Source of the DNA: Membranipora membranacea
Taxonomy: Eukaryota; Bryozoa; Gymnolaemata; Cheilostomatida; Membraniporidae
DNA: 64,000 nt
Assembly: GCA_914767715.1 (NCBI GenBank)
Contig: OU612071.1
Coordinates: forward strand, 4,090,001-4,154,000
Direction: 5' to 3'
A program made the position numbers and the translations under genes. Shown here one piece after another: positions 48,401-55,200 of this stretch. Under the pieces are notes generated by a model that was not told the origin of the DNA, searched no databases, and saw nothing but the letters and a program-made list of their open reading frames with translations. Within the stretch, counting starts at the first letter, position 1; each line of letters begins with the position of its first letter.

Positions 48401-49762
48401 GATTTCACAATAGACATTTGCACAACTCGGATATTCAGTCCTGCCAAATCAATAATGATGTTTATGTCAAAATATGTTAAATAAACATTGACAGTATTAT
48501 CATTGTAGAAATGTGAGAAGGGTACTCAATGATCATAATAGTGATATGAAACTAATAAACAAACTTGTAGCCTGTCAAACCGGAATACTCACCATGGTGT
48601 CATAATATGGGGTCCTAAAGACATTTTTATTCACATCCCTGTCTGCTTACAATTATTGATCGTTGAGTTTTCAAAGTAGCATTACTGAGAGTGATTGTAT
48701 GGGTCAGCAGGGGAATGTCTGTACCCTTTATTTGTTCATAAGTAAATAATAATCTTCTGTCCAAGCGATGGAGAATTTAAATCGCTAGTTGAGAGAGGAG
48801 CACATCCATAGACAGCTTAGTTTACCATTGAATGTACTGAAATTATCTGGATGTAACTCTAATTTGAATAATAAAACAACCTGAATCAATCACATGAAAA
48901 TATTTGAGAGATATTTCCACTTCATTACCTTGATCATTGCGATAGACGGAGACACAGGCAGGGAAATTGTTCACACATTGAGTCAGGCACTCGATAGATG
49001 TCCGGGTATATACAGTACTTATAGCTTTAGATGGTGAGATCCTCACACCATCATATATCTGTATCTTATTACCACATGTGCTGTTGACTAACTCTAAAAT
49101 ATACAAAGAGTAGAAAACTCAGAGGTATTAACATACATAACTTTTCACAACTTATAACCAGCTACTAGATATGCAATGATTCAACTCACAGATAATAAGT
49201 AACTTACAGTGCAAATATTATCCGATGCTTGATTTATAAATTGCACAACTCTTTAAGCCTGTCTATACATGTAGTGCTTAAATCAGGACTGTCTTTTGTT
49301 CTAAATATACAGGAAATTAGTCTGAAACACCAATCAAAATACCTCTCAAATTAAAACAGCACCATTTCTGGCTATCATTTTTAGGAAGCAAGGTATCGCA
49401 TTACTTTGTCTTCCTTAACATCAACATATTTACAATCTGTAAAATAACTCAGGTGTTTGGGATCAATGGATGACTAATATTAACATAAAACTACCAAATG
49501 ATCGAACTATAGGTTATGCTATGAAAGTAACTAAGTCATTACATGTCTAACACTGCTATTATATTATCAAATCTAGAATAAGTTGTCCTTCGAACCATGT
49601 TAAGAAAAATCTCCTTATTGTAACATTATATAAGTGAAGGCATAACTTACGAAGACTGCTGCTGTCAGCATTACACAAACCAAAGGAAGAGAAGACGATA
49701 AGAGTAGATATGGTGAGAGTATCATACATCGTAACTTTACGACAGCAGTCAGTACCTGTCAT
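23221..49762 (-). CDS. Gene 2: secreted protein with PAN/Apple-like domain and three tandem CTHRC1-type domains
   Basis: Fourteen exons on the minus strand: 49762-49651, 49093-48929, 47693-47641, 45619-45529, 43721-43621, 43219-43027, 42140-41994, 41471-41362, 26957-26854, 26331-26222, 26034-25861, 25528-25324, 24288-24191, 23411-23221. They total 1854 bases, exactly 617 codons plus TAA, with every junction in phase. Order: signal peptide (about 1-31), PAN/Apple-like domain (about 38-100, SIECLTQC then FPACVSVYRN), Cys-rich linker (about 111-141), then CTHRC1-like units near 150-285, 290-447 and 455-600. Each unit shows W near its start, a C..(K/R)W(Y/F) strand, an (E/P)C turn, a GxC and a GxC near the end, matching the C-terminal domain of vertebrate CTHRC1, a secreted matrix/Wnt-linked protein. 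The collagen repeat of CTHRC1 is absent. Likely extracellular and disulfide-bonded; its partner is unknown. Gene 3 lies wholly in intron 8. Confidence 0.88.
24191..24288 (-). CDS. Gene 2 exon 13, CTHRC1 unit 3 middle
   Basis: The acceptor is GATTTTAG and the donor is G|GTGAGA. It completes the Trp codon split by a phase 2 intron and reads YFAIDSAECSDPGAIEGLYY, equivalent to the WYFTFNGAEC region of CTHRC1. Confidence 0.85.
25324..25528 (-). CDS. Gene 2 exon 12, CTHRC1 unit 3 start
   Basis: The acceptor is GTTACAG and the donor is TG|GTGATT. It reads LQHWSWTSLNSDVDTGEILS and then YTKRYTDTALRL, matching the KR..FTK.S.DTAL strand of CTHRC1, and ends in VCAKW. In the other two units a phase 0 intron falls inside the equivalent stretch; here it is absent. 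Confidence 0.85.
25861..26034 (-). CDS. Gene 2 exon 11, CTHRC1 unit 2 end
   Basis: The acceptor is CTTTCAG and the donor is A|GTGAGT. It encodes AGVYSIDIYLGAC followed by TRIIIGDQTPSRLSVEEI, the conserved last two strands of the domain, and a short acidic linker to unit 3. Confidence 0.88.
26222..26331 (-). CDS. Gene 2 exon 10, CTHRC1 unit 2 middle
   Basis: The acceptor is CTTTGTAG and the donor is T|GTAAGT. It encodes FVAINGTECDPVLDIIIDIG, equivalent to the FTFNGAEC..P..I strand of CTHRC1. Confidence 0.88.
26403..26455. repeat. Inverted repeat with G-run loop
   Basis: ACAAGCTTTGTTC and GAACAAAGCTTGT face each other across a loop with two long G runs. Related 'gacaagctttgtc' sequences occur near 26640, 28353, 58207 and 60260, so this is a member of a dispersed family in Gene 2 intron 9. 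The G runs might form a quadruplex. Confidence 0.6.
26854..26957 (-). CDS. Gene 2 exon 9, CTHRC1 unit 2 second strand
   Basis: The acceptor is CTTTTCAG and the donor is TG|GTAGGT. It reads SLEYRKISDESKLRVKYSAY and ends DTYCARW, the Trp codon being split. It follows exon 8 after the 14.4 kb intron containing Gene 3; the phase 0 join restores a full CTHRC1 unit. Confidence 0.85.
27545..28000. other. No coding or repeat feature recognised
   Basis: This is part of Gene 2 intron 8 below Gene 3. Short open frames on both strands show no splice context or family signature. Confidence 0.3.
28420..28538 (-). CDS. Gene 3 exon 10, C-terminus
   Basis: The acceptor is TTTCAAAG. It reads RAVRALGYNDTAVIEKMGDL and ends in FSVGKKM with TAA at 28422-28420. 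The GTAAGT overlapping the stop could be mistaken for a donor, but the in-frame TAA comes first. Confidence 0.75.
28420..34331 (-). CDS. Gene 3: DUF4806-domain protein nested in Gene 2 intron 8
   Basis: Ten exons on the minus strand: 34331-34200, 33886-33775, 33341-33279, 32644-32574, 32131-32024, 31408-31338, 30566-30510, 30225-30038, 29721-29562, 28538-28420, ending FSVGKKM and TAA. The N-terminal module (YYIVSSIRREEVSIVSSNW, then KCYWPPP and ..IGNWTLYDAKILQL, DHEKAKVYESQA) is the kind found ahead of DUF4806. An acidic/Ser-rich middle follows. The C-terminal TIGGRSLTEAVFTTMRRV, the W..F...G.K.K stretch and the RVFKTI..AVRAL helix match DUF4806. Function unknown; such proteins are often linked to transposable-element or nuclear contexts. 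Two oddities: exon 6 is one base too short for its neighbours' phases, and the exon 4 to 5 junction needs a tandem donor or an extra exon. It may be intact but misassembled, or decaying. Confidence 0.75.
28836..29143. mobile_element. MITE with CCCTATAGGAG ends carrying a tRNA-like segment
   Basis: The ends are TACCCTATAGGAGTTTA and its inverse TAAACTCCTATAGGGTA, bounded by TA, which suits a Tc1/mariner-type target. In the interior (28910-28990, minus strand) is a tRNA-like stretch with GGTGTAGTGGTCTAAGTG and GGGTTTGAATCCC. It lies in the last intron of Gene 3. Confidence 0.7.
28910..28990 (-). repeat. tRNA-derived segment inside MITE
   Basis: The A box, an anticodon-arm-like CTTGCAATC region and the B box with a paired T stem (CTGGG TTTGAAT CCCAG) are visible. 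The acceptor stem does not pair with the 5' side, so a functional tRNA is unlikely; a SINE or captured tRNA is preferred. Confidence 0.55.
29562..29721 (-). CDS. Gene 3 exon 9, DUF4806 core
   Basis: The acceptor is TTCTTGCAG and the donor is A|GTAAGT. It encodes FCETIGGRSLTEAVFTTMRR and then HVWQHFTLQGTKTKQCLAGT, the central DUF4806 pattern with its conserved W and G.K.K stretch. Confidence 0.8.
30038..30225 (-). CDS. Gene 3 exon 8, helical region before DUF4806
   Basis: The acceptor is TTCTATAG and the donor is TTT|GTAAGT. It reads LLTNLDMKVSKIIRHLERGE, then a long acidic helix with SPLESPEELMLFNEQLKEDD. Such a segment is usual directly before DUF4806. Confidence 0.75.
30510..30566 (-). CDS. 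Gene 3 exon 7
   Basis: A short exon between TATTGTAG and A|GTGAGT reading GYSQSCVVLGETSNQKIE. Phase 1 on both sides. Confidence 0.55.
31338..31408 (-). CDS. Gene 3 exon 6, carries a one-base frame defect
   Basis: The acceptor is GTTTTTAG and the donor is C|GTAAGT. Neighbouring exons need phase 1 at both sides, so the length should be divisible by three, but it is 71. Read from the 5' side it gives DEDLISTPKEKS and then a stop; read from the 3' side it gives PRIMSPEPSPST. The two readings meet at a run of six A, so a missing A there explains the defect (sequencing error, allele or decay). Confidence 0.5.
32024..32131 (-). CDS. Gene 3 exon 5, acidic linker
   Basis: The acceptor is TTTTAAAG and the donor is G|GTGAGT. 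It reads DDGDGEERNGANDDNSTHDG and on to PLPSFDLKTSN. It enters in phase 1, whereas the obvious exon 4 donor leaves in phase 0. Confidence 0.5.
32574..32644 (-). CDS. Gene 3 exon 4
   Basis: The acceptor is TTATGTAG. It reads DTEAGEQSLRKQLCHLPSEF and ends at CTA|GTAAGTGT. The tandem donor four bases further (GTAA|GTGTAT) would give the phase needed by exon 5. Confidence 0.55.
33279..33341 (-). CDS. Gene 3 exon 3
   Basis: The acceptor is TCTTTCCAG and the donor is G|GTTAGT. It encodes EDHEKAKVYESQARKKDG, the A..k...A..kS-like end of the N-terminal module seen in DUF4806 proteins. Confidence 0.7.
33775..33886 (-). CDS. Gene 3 exon 2
   Basis: The acceptor is TTTTTCCAG and the donor is G|GTAATG. 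It encodes KCYWPPPTTNGKSL and later DIGNWTLYDAKILQLT; the CYWPP and W..YDAKIL motifs are the hallmark of the N-terminal module. Confidence 0.75.
34200..34331 (-). CDS. Gene 3 exon 1 with start codon
   Basis: The ATG at 34331 follows a context ACAGCAAAATG. The exon encodes MAPKAPSYYIVSSIRREEVS and SNWIKKSTLL, then the donor GTG|GTGAGT. No signal peptide, so the product is intracellular. Confidence 0.75.
36426..36501. repeat. (TA)n palindrome with 21-base arms
   Basis: TGATCACAGAGCAAGGATAT faces its near-perfect inverse (one mismatch) across about 35 bases of pure TA. It could extrude as a cruciform and may be a hairpin-type mobile element end pair. Confidence 0.85.
38030..38130. repeat. Dispersed C-rich repeat, copy 2
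   Basis: It shares CCCCCCAACCCCTCAGCTGGGTT and GGCAGGGTCACAAT blocks with 12640-12800 at moderate divergence. Unknown class. Confidence 0.4.
38632..39213. mobile_element. hAT-like non-autonomous element
   Basis: The left end CAAGGGTGTCCAAATTGG and the inverse of the right end, CATAGGTGCCCAAACTTG, form imperfect terminal repeats of the CAGGGGTGTCCAAA type seen in hAT MITEs, and the GGCCCATGGGCCAAATG block just inside is also typical. Flanking octamers ATGTAGTG and ATATAGTG differ at one base and fit the 8-base hAT target duplication. Confidence 0.6.
40540..41225. mobile_element. Repeat ending in TTTGCGTTTGCTGGG with internal duplication
   Basis: The end AAACATTTTGCGTTTGCTGG is the inverse of a left end at 27138 (CCCAGCAAACACAAAATG), so both sites hold members of one family. 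Inside, a block of about 125 bases with 'gctagatattatattggag' is duplicated (about 40770-40890 and 40895-41020). Confidence 0.5.
41362..41471 (-). CDS. Gene 2 exon 8, CTHRC1 unit 2 start
   Basis: The acceptor is TTTATCAG and the donor is G|GTATGA. It encodes KVCTSAVSSNYKYESWVDDL and TQNFTESSYLIK, opening the second CTHRC1 unit with its conserved Trp. Its donor opens the 14.4 kb intron. Confidence 0.82.
41800..41955. repeat. GTGTCACAC-type short tandem repeat
   Basis: Degenerate 10-12 base units of the type TTGTGTCACACA repeat across this stretch in Gene 2 intron 7. The open frames over it are incidental. Confidence 0.8.
41994..42140 (-). CDS. Gene 2 exon 7, CTHRC1 unit 1 end
   Basis: The acceptor is TCTTCCAG and the donor is G|GTAGGT. 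It encodes GTCYGLSAGDVRIDIQLGTC, then YTGYQAPKSVLVMEV, aligning with [20 protein letters not shown] and the STGWNSVSRIIIEE end of CTHRC1. Confidence 0.9.
42270..42420. repeat. Direct duplication of ~68 bases
   Basis: The block containing TTATTCATTGTGTTAGTAAA and ACTGAATTACTTA occurs twice in tandem in Gene 2 intron 6, next to an ATTGGCT-containing dispersed repeat. Confidence 0.75.
43027..43219 (-). CDS. Gene 2 exon 6, CTHRC1 unit 1 middle
   Basis: The acceptor is TTATTACAG and the donor is T|GTAAGA. It reads FLTYPKLSDTSGLRVIAYMT and then CTKWYFTFNDNPCDNPQPIE, which matches the CCKRWYFTFNGAEC..P.PIE region of CTHRC1 closely. The phase 2 intron that splits this Trp in units 2 and 3 is absent here. 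Confidence 0.9.
43621..43721 (-). CDS. Gene 2 exon 5, CTHRC1 unit 1 start
   Basis: The acceptor is GTTTTACAG and the donor is CTT|GTGAGT. It reads EACDSRPEFDNIRHYWGDII and then ADDRDSGSVL, the W...D.RD.G.V opening of the domain. Confidence 0.85.
43890..45515. repeat. 1.6 kb minisatellite, ~23-base unit, in Gene 2 intron 4
   Basis: Several dozen imperfect copies of a unit like GGCTACCTCTACCTTACCAATAA. On the transcribed (minus) strand most units read TTGGTAAGGTAGAGGTAG, which contains a 5' splice-site-like GGTAAG. The array begins about 15 bases inside the intron, right after the exon 4 donor. Higher-order variants (AATATTAAAACAAAGG-type units) recur at intervals. Confidence 0.95.
45529..45619 (-). 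CDS. Gene 2 exon 4, Cys-rich linker
   Basis: The acceptor is CTTTAATAG and the donor is A|GTAAGT. It encodes NDDCGEDLCAADEVCLEGCG and ends PAPACV: five Cys in about 28 residues. Not a clean EGF; it may complete the PAN domain or be a small knot of its own. Phase 0 entry agrees with exon 3. Confidence 0.8.
46020..46510 (+). repeat. Tandem array of tRNA T-arm-like units, part 1
   Basis: Five units spaced 98-103 bases, each with GAGTTCAAATCCCGG or a close variant (B boxes near 46081, 46184, 46282, 46381, 46483) and a linker with CACTACTTGGTGGTTTATAC. The B-box strand is opposite to Gene 2, whose intron 3 holds the array. Only the 3' half of a tRNA is resembled. Confidence 0.85.
46523..46907. 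mobile_element. MITE family C, copy 1 (TTAA-bounded)
   Basis: The ends are TTAAAGGGCAACCAAGGTTT and AAACCTTGGTTGCCCTTTAA, a perfect terminal inverted repeat with TTAA at both borders. It interrupts the tRNA-like tandem array. A second, more diverged copy is at 61290-61663. Confidence 0.9.
46930..47095 (+). repeat. Tandem array of tRNA T-arm-like units, part 2
   Basis: The array resumes after the MITE with one full unit (B box near 46999) and a partial one ending near TTGTTGCGC at 47090. Confidence 0.8.
47440..47530 (-). repeat. SINE fragment, inverted
   Basis: Minus-strand sequence includes ACTACTGGGGTTTGGTTGG and CAGGTGTGCTCCGACCTG, the body shared with the SINE at 12229 and the fragment at 8990. 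No tRNA head is seen. Confidence 0.5.
47641..47693 (-). CDS. Gene 2 exon 3
   Basis: A 53-base exon between CCCTTGAAG and GAA|GTAAGT. It is placed here because it is the only stretch found that changes phase 1 (exon 2) to phase 0 (exon 4) and stays open: ENTASPSGVYMKLGATLE, plausible as the last strand of the PAN domain. The acceptor is weak in pyrimidines. Confidence 0.65.
48929..49093 (-). CDS. Gene 2 exon 2, PAN/Apple-like domain
   Basis: The acceptor is TATTTTAG and the donor is G|GTAATG. It reads VNSTCGNKIQIYDGVRI and TSIECLTQCVNNFPACVSVY: the (S/T)xxECxxxCxxxxxCxSxxY pattern is that of PAN/Apple domains, which bind proteins or carbohydrate. Confidence 0.8.
49651..49762 (-). CDS. Gene 2 exon 1, signal peptide
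   Basis: The ATG at 49762 (a second in-frame ATG at 49729) opens a chain with the hydrophobic core TISTLIVFSSFGLCNADSSS and a likely cut after CNA. The donor is C|GTAAGT. Confidence 0.8.
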
Positions 49763-51982
49763 CTTGTCTCACCAGCTACTTCTAATTAGCTGATGAGTTG
49801 TCTCTGATATGATTTGGCTGTCAGGTTGGAGATACAGCCAATGCCAGGTCACTGATAGCACACGTTGGGATATAATGAGAGTACAACTGAATTATTAGAC
49901 ACACACATTCCCACTCACCAGCCAATCAGGGCCAACACATTGGCTACTCCTTATGTTCAGCTCTTTAAATAATGCTGATGTTTGCCTCCACTGAATAATA
50001 TTAGCCTCTGCAGGAAGTGCAGTTAAAGGTACTCTAAATAACAATATCCTCTCTTTAGAAACCTTCTGAATTATTTATTGACTAATGATATTTTGTTTAA
50101 GTGGTATCCTGTATGAAATAAAGTCTACACCAATTGATCCAAAAGCTATAGAAATTATATATCTTTGTCTTTGATTGTCGATGTTTTGTTTATTGCTGTT
50201 TCCAATAAAGAAAACAACTAGGACATTGAGGCATCGGTCTATAAATATGTTATGTTAAATTATGGCATTTTGTTGAGATTAATGTAGTGATTTTACTCTG
50301 TTAGAAATTTAATGTTCTTACATATGTTCCATTTATTTTGCGGCCATGACCTGTGCATGAAAATAGGAGCATTGCTTTCCTTTGAAAGCTGTCAAAGGTG
50401 TTAAAATGTCCGGTTCTATTTGCAAAACATATTCAAAGTAGTTCACAGTAATGTGACACTGATATTTACCCTACCAAAACCAGCTGATATGACCTTGGAA
50501 CGGCCTTATTTTGATAATGGGAACAAGACTATGAATTAGCATCACTCTCTATAAAGGCCGTTGTAGTAGAACTTGCTAATGCATTCTTCTTTTGAAGGCT
50601 AATAGTGTAAAGCTTCTTTGAGAATTTTGAGAGATTCAAAAGCCAGGTGTAAAGTTAGTAAATTTTAAAAGTATAACACAGTACTGCATTATCAAACGAC
50701 TAAGCCTTGTCCCATTGCTTTAGTAACAATTGGTTCTTTAAGAGCCCATTATTAATCTGGAACAGGAGATTTTACTGTATTTTGTTCCCAATAGATTTAA
50801 GTAGCTCAAAAATTCAATAATAATGATATAGTCCTTGTGAATAGTTTTATATGTAATTGATATTGGTCAATGTATCAATATAGACATGAATGTTTGAGCC
50901 TTTGTTTACCAACCGAAAAAAGCACCTGTTGTCAAATTCAATCAAACAACACAAAAATTCTGAATACCAGACAAAGGTTATTACAAGGTGTTTAAGAGAA
51001 AAGTATGCACAGAAGGTTCACATGATCTCATCAATTCAATTACAAAACCATTTCCGAGGAAATGCTTCAAAAATCATCCGAAAGTCATCGAAAGTGGTAG
51101 AACTTTCTACATTCAACAGGTGATTTGTTACAGAACAGGCAATTCCTAAATTCAGAACATTCAAAAGGCTGTCGGTTTGCATGAACGCAAGCAAGATTTG
51201 TAATTGCAGGATGGGACATTGCAGTAGGCTTCATGAACTGCTTCTAATATTTAGCCGAGTTGACTAAGTCTCACTTTCATTTCCGAAAAACAGCAACCCA
51301 AACCAAAAGAAAATTGCTCCAAAAAGTTTCTTCCAGAGATATAAATTAATCATTTGTTATCATAGCTATAATTTGTTGCAGCCATAATACACTCATATAC
51401 ATTCACTTTGCCACTGAGAGCTCTGAAACCTGAACTGCAAGGACCAGCTATAAATATTAAGTATTTGATATAGCAGGACTATGATCCTATGCAGTTAAAC
51501 GTTGCACACTTTCTTATGTGTGATTGCATATTCTCACGCATATAATATACAACTGCAGGGCTCTGCAGAACAAACATCAATCTGCCTGGAAAAATCTAAC
51601 CATTTCCAATATTGTGGCCCAAACAACATCAAGAAACACAGCAATTTATCTGCCAACTGTGCATTGATAGCTAGGAGAGAAGCATGTAGGAGTCATTGAT
51701 ATGATATGATATGAGATGATATGAATATATATCAGTGGTAGGAATAAATACATAACATACAGGAGGCCAATTAAACGGATGAATTACAATATTACATCAC
51801 CAAAGATATCTAGCTTGTTATCTGATCCTTAATACCTGGTGCATTTGGCATCACTGCTATAAAAGCTCTATTGTTAGTCAAAGTCAAAAAAATGTGACTT
51901 TAAATCTTTGATAAATGATTTCATCAGCCACAGAGGCCCCAATTACCAACCTATCAGATTACTCCAATTAAACTCATGAATC
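49763..51982. other. Divergent spacer between Gene 2 and Gene 4
   Basis: The 2.2 kb between the start of Gene 2 and the first exon proposed for Gene 4 is the likely promoter region of both. A dispersed repeat with inverted CCAAT motifs (49795-49990) lies just upstream of Gene 2. Two plus-strand open frames (50890-51123, basic; and 51502-51699, Cys-containing, ending ALIARREACRSH) might include 5' exons of Gene 4, but neither could be joined in phase. Confidence 0.4.
49795..49990. repeat. Dispersed repeat G with ATTGGCT/AGCCAAT ends, copy upstream of Gene 2
   Basis: It shares ACCAGCCAATCAGGGCCAACAC and the TTGAGATAT-type middle with copies at 54405-54600 and 58075-58470 and a partial one near 42240. 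Imperfect inverted ends suggest a small non-autonomous DNA element. Confidence 0.55.
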
Positions 51983-52211
51983 ATGCAGAAGCTGTTTCCA
52001 ATAGGGCAATTACATATAACCGATCTTCTGCAATTACCACCTGATTCAACATGGATAAGTTTTGGATATAAATCAGAGTGGGCCACCTTATTTCAACCCA
52101 ACTGTGTCCTTGTGTCGGACCAGCAATGGAAAACAAGGTGTGATAAAACTCAAGTGTTCTACGCTAATCACCAGATGGGTTTACGAGATCTGAATCAGCT
52201 TGCTTATTTAG
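51983..52211 (+). CDS. Gene 4 exon 1 (tentative)
   Basis: Open from an ATG at 51983 to a strong donor, G|GTAAGT, in the phase required by exon 2. It reads TWISFGYKSEWATLFQPNC and CDKTQVFYANHQMGLRD; no domain recognised and no signal peptide. It may extend upstream or not belong to the gene. Confidence 0.4.
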
Positions 52212-55200
52212 GTAAGTTTAATCACAATTCGAGTATTTGAATTGAGAAGATTGTCTAATGATTTCTTTTCGACTAATCATCGTTAGAAATTATATTGGGT
52301 TCCTTTTACTGCTTTTGAGTGCCAAATTTCGCCCTGGCTTTTGACGGCTCTCCTTTGTCTTGCAGCCAGCTTTTGATATTGCCAAATGTGGGTTCAGTTT
52401 TGAGGCAGCGCTAACAGACCCCTTACATCTGAACTATCTTGTAAACAGGTGCACATCTCTAAAAGAAATTGTTCGACAATTTCATTGGCAGATATTTCAT
52501 TCTCATCCAGATGTATAGAATAATACAGGTGTATATTGAAGAGGTAACATTGGAAAGTGTTGAATGAGGCTTGAATGTGAAATGGTAGATTCTGTCTTAC
52601 TGCCTTTCAGAGTACCTTGAGTTTATACAATCATATTATCTTTGCTTCTTTAGGATTGATGATACGTATATCCAGCTTAATCTCTGTACATGGGTACTGC
52701 CCTGAAGAGAGAGGTTACTTTGAAGCTCCAGCTCTGTTTGGTAATAAGTGCTGGAAATATCACTACCCTCCAGGGGAGACAATCAGTAGAGTGAGTGCAC
52801 TTAAAAATCAATGATAATCTTATAGTCAAAGAGTAATAATGATTTATGGCCGCCTCTTTTTATGATGATGATTATGATGATGATTATGATGATGATTATG
52901 ATGATGATTATGTTGATGATGATGATGATTATGATGATGATTATGATGATGATTATGATGATGATTGTGATGATGATTGTGATGATGATTATGACGATGA
53001 TTATGATGATGATTATGATGATGATTATGATGATGATTATGTTGATGATGATGATGATTATGATGATGATTATGATGATGATTATGATGATGATTATGAT
53101 GATGATTATGATGATGATTATGTTGATGATTATGATGATTATTATGGTTTATGTCTTGAAGAGTAATGAAAGCGTTTAAAAAACAGTAATATCCTTCCAT
53201 TGAACATTAAATTAACCTTGGTTTAAACTGAAACTGAAGAATAATTAGATTGTCCGGATTTAATGGAAGATATAAAAAATAAGTTTATATTACATCAGTT
53301 TAATAGAGCTACTTGAAGGAAACATAGTAAACTTGATTTGATATTATGAACACTGGTAAAAATAAAGATAGGTTATACATATATACAGCTATGCGCGAAC
53401 ATGATATAGCCTCATTTGTTTTGTTTTTCTCAACAATTAAAACTTTCTTCTCCCACCATCAGTCAAAAACAGAGAAAGTGTCAAAAATGGATTGTTAAAA
53501 CGAAGTTATAATGGATGTAATTATTTATCACATTTGAGAATATAACATGGCCGCAGGGATTATCCCTGTGTAAGGAGGACGACTCTGATGGTATTATCGT
53601 GGCTCCACTTAAAGTATCTATGTCAGAATCATACAGCGCTATCAGGACCAGCTATATACAACGTGGAGGTGGGTCTGTTTGTTGATCAATATGAAAGGCA
53701 GTAAATTGTTATTTGACAAATTTTGTTATTATTCAGGTCACCTAAACATATGGTGAAGACGATGTGATATTCGGTGGATTATTGTCTGTCAAATTTTGTT
53801 ACTATTCAGGCTATGATAACATGCTCTTAAGAGGATAGAAAAAAGTAAAGCTAAAAAAGATGTCTTAGCACCCTGTTGTCCAAGTGATTAGATCACATAG
53901 CAGGTAGCAATAGATTTATACAGCCAACAGCAAGGAATATGTATGGTATATGTGTTATTCTATTATGGAAAGTTCATGCAGATTCCGATTAATTTCAGAT
54001 TAATATTGCTGGTCTGGTCTATAATGAATAGATTGATCCACTCATTCCTAATATGGGCTATCGCAGCTTAACAAAGACAGTATAAGGACTAATAATATTA
54101 CTCAAGTTGCAACAATGTAATACTTCACCTCACTCAATAAAAATCTATGACCTTGACATTCTTTCTCATATTTCAGCTGACTCTGCTGGGGCTCTGATTC
54201 TGCTGGGTATACGTCTGAAAGTGGGAAACTGGACCTCCCTCACTCCTGAGAATCTCTGTACTAACCTCAGCCCTCTGTTCTATACCACATGTATCCAAGG
54301 TTACGAAGGTAAATCTTTGAATCTCTGCTGAAAGTACTTGTTGAACAAAGCTGCACTCAGTGAACTTAGCTAATGTTTTGCCTCTGGACTGCCTAGCTGT
54401 TGGGTGTGAGCCAATCCCAAGTGACTAAAGAGTTACTGAGATATAGCAAAAGTGAAACTGAATTAATCTACGTAATGCAATTGGTACCTTCAGTCAGGTA
54501 CAATCTGACCCAGCATCGGCCTCTCCCTCCTCTCAGCTAATCAGAGCCAACACGTTTGCCGAGTAAACTGATCCTCTTAAATAGTACTAGCTGAGACCAG
54601 GTGTATTAGGAATGAGACCTGAATATCTGGAATCCAGTAAGCAATGACCTGAATTTTCAATTCGTCTTCAATCATAAGCTCTTGACCTCTGGCTTTAAAC
54701 GTTTAACTGATGGAATATTTTCATTCTCTAACACATTGAGTTTACGGAAAACGGAAAAATATAACATGTCAATTAACGCCTAATGAACCCTTAAACGATT
54801 ATGCTGATATCATGGAGGTATGCTATCAGCCAGTCTATGGGAGTCAGTGAGCACACTTATTGAATTGAACCTCTGTAATGACTAACACTAGTGTGGATTC
54901 AAATTTGTTTTATGTGTCCAACAGGTTGGCAGGTGACACAATGGCCGAACTTTAATAGCTTTGATTATCATGATGTTGTGATAAGATTGAACAACATTAA
55001 TGACGAGAGGACAGACATCGGACTGAAGTGGACTATCCGAACACCATTTGACCTTCAGAGGTCACCACCACAACCGTTCCATGTCATGTGTAGCATCAAG
55101 GAATGTACCAAAGGTGAGGAAGTCCTAACAGTTACTGACAGTTAGGCATTTTTTTTAAATTCGGCTGAAAGTAAATCAATGTCAACATTTGTTATAAATT

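Noticed and set aside
51502-51699. Small Cys-containing secreted protein or first exon of Gene 4
   Set aside because: There is no ATG at the start of the frame, the cysteine pattern matches no family clearly, and no join to Gene 4 is in phase.
52844-53200. His/Asn-rich and Asp/Tyr-rich frames on opposite strands
   Set aside because: They are translations of the 12-base GAT-type array inside a Gene 4 intron.
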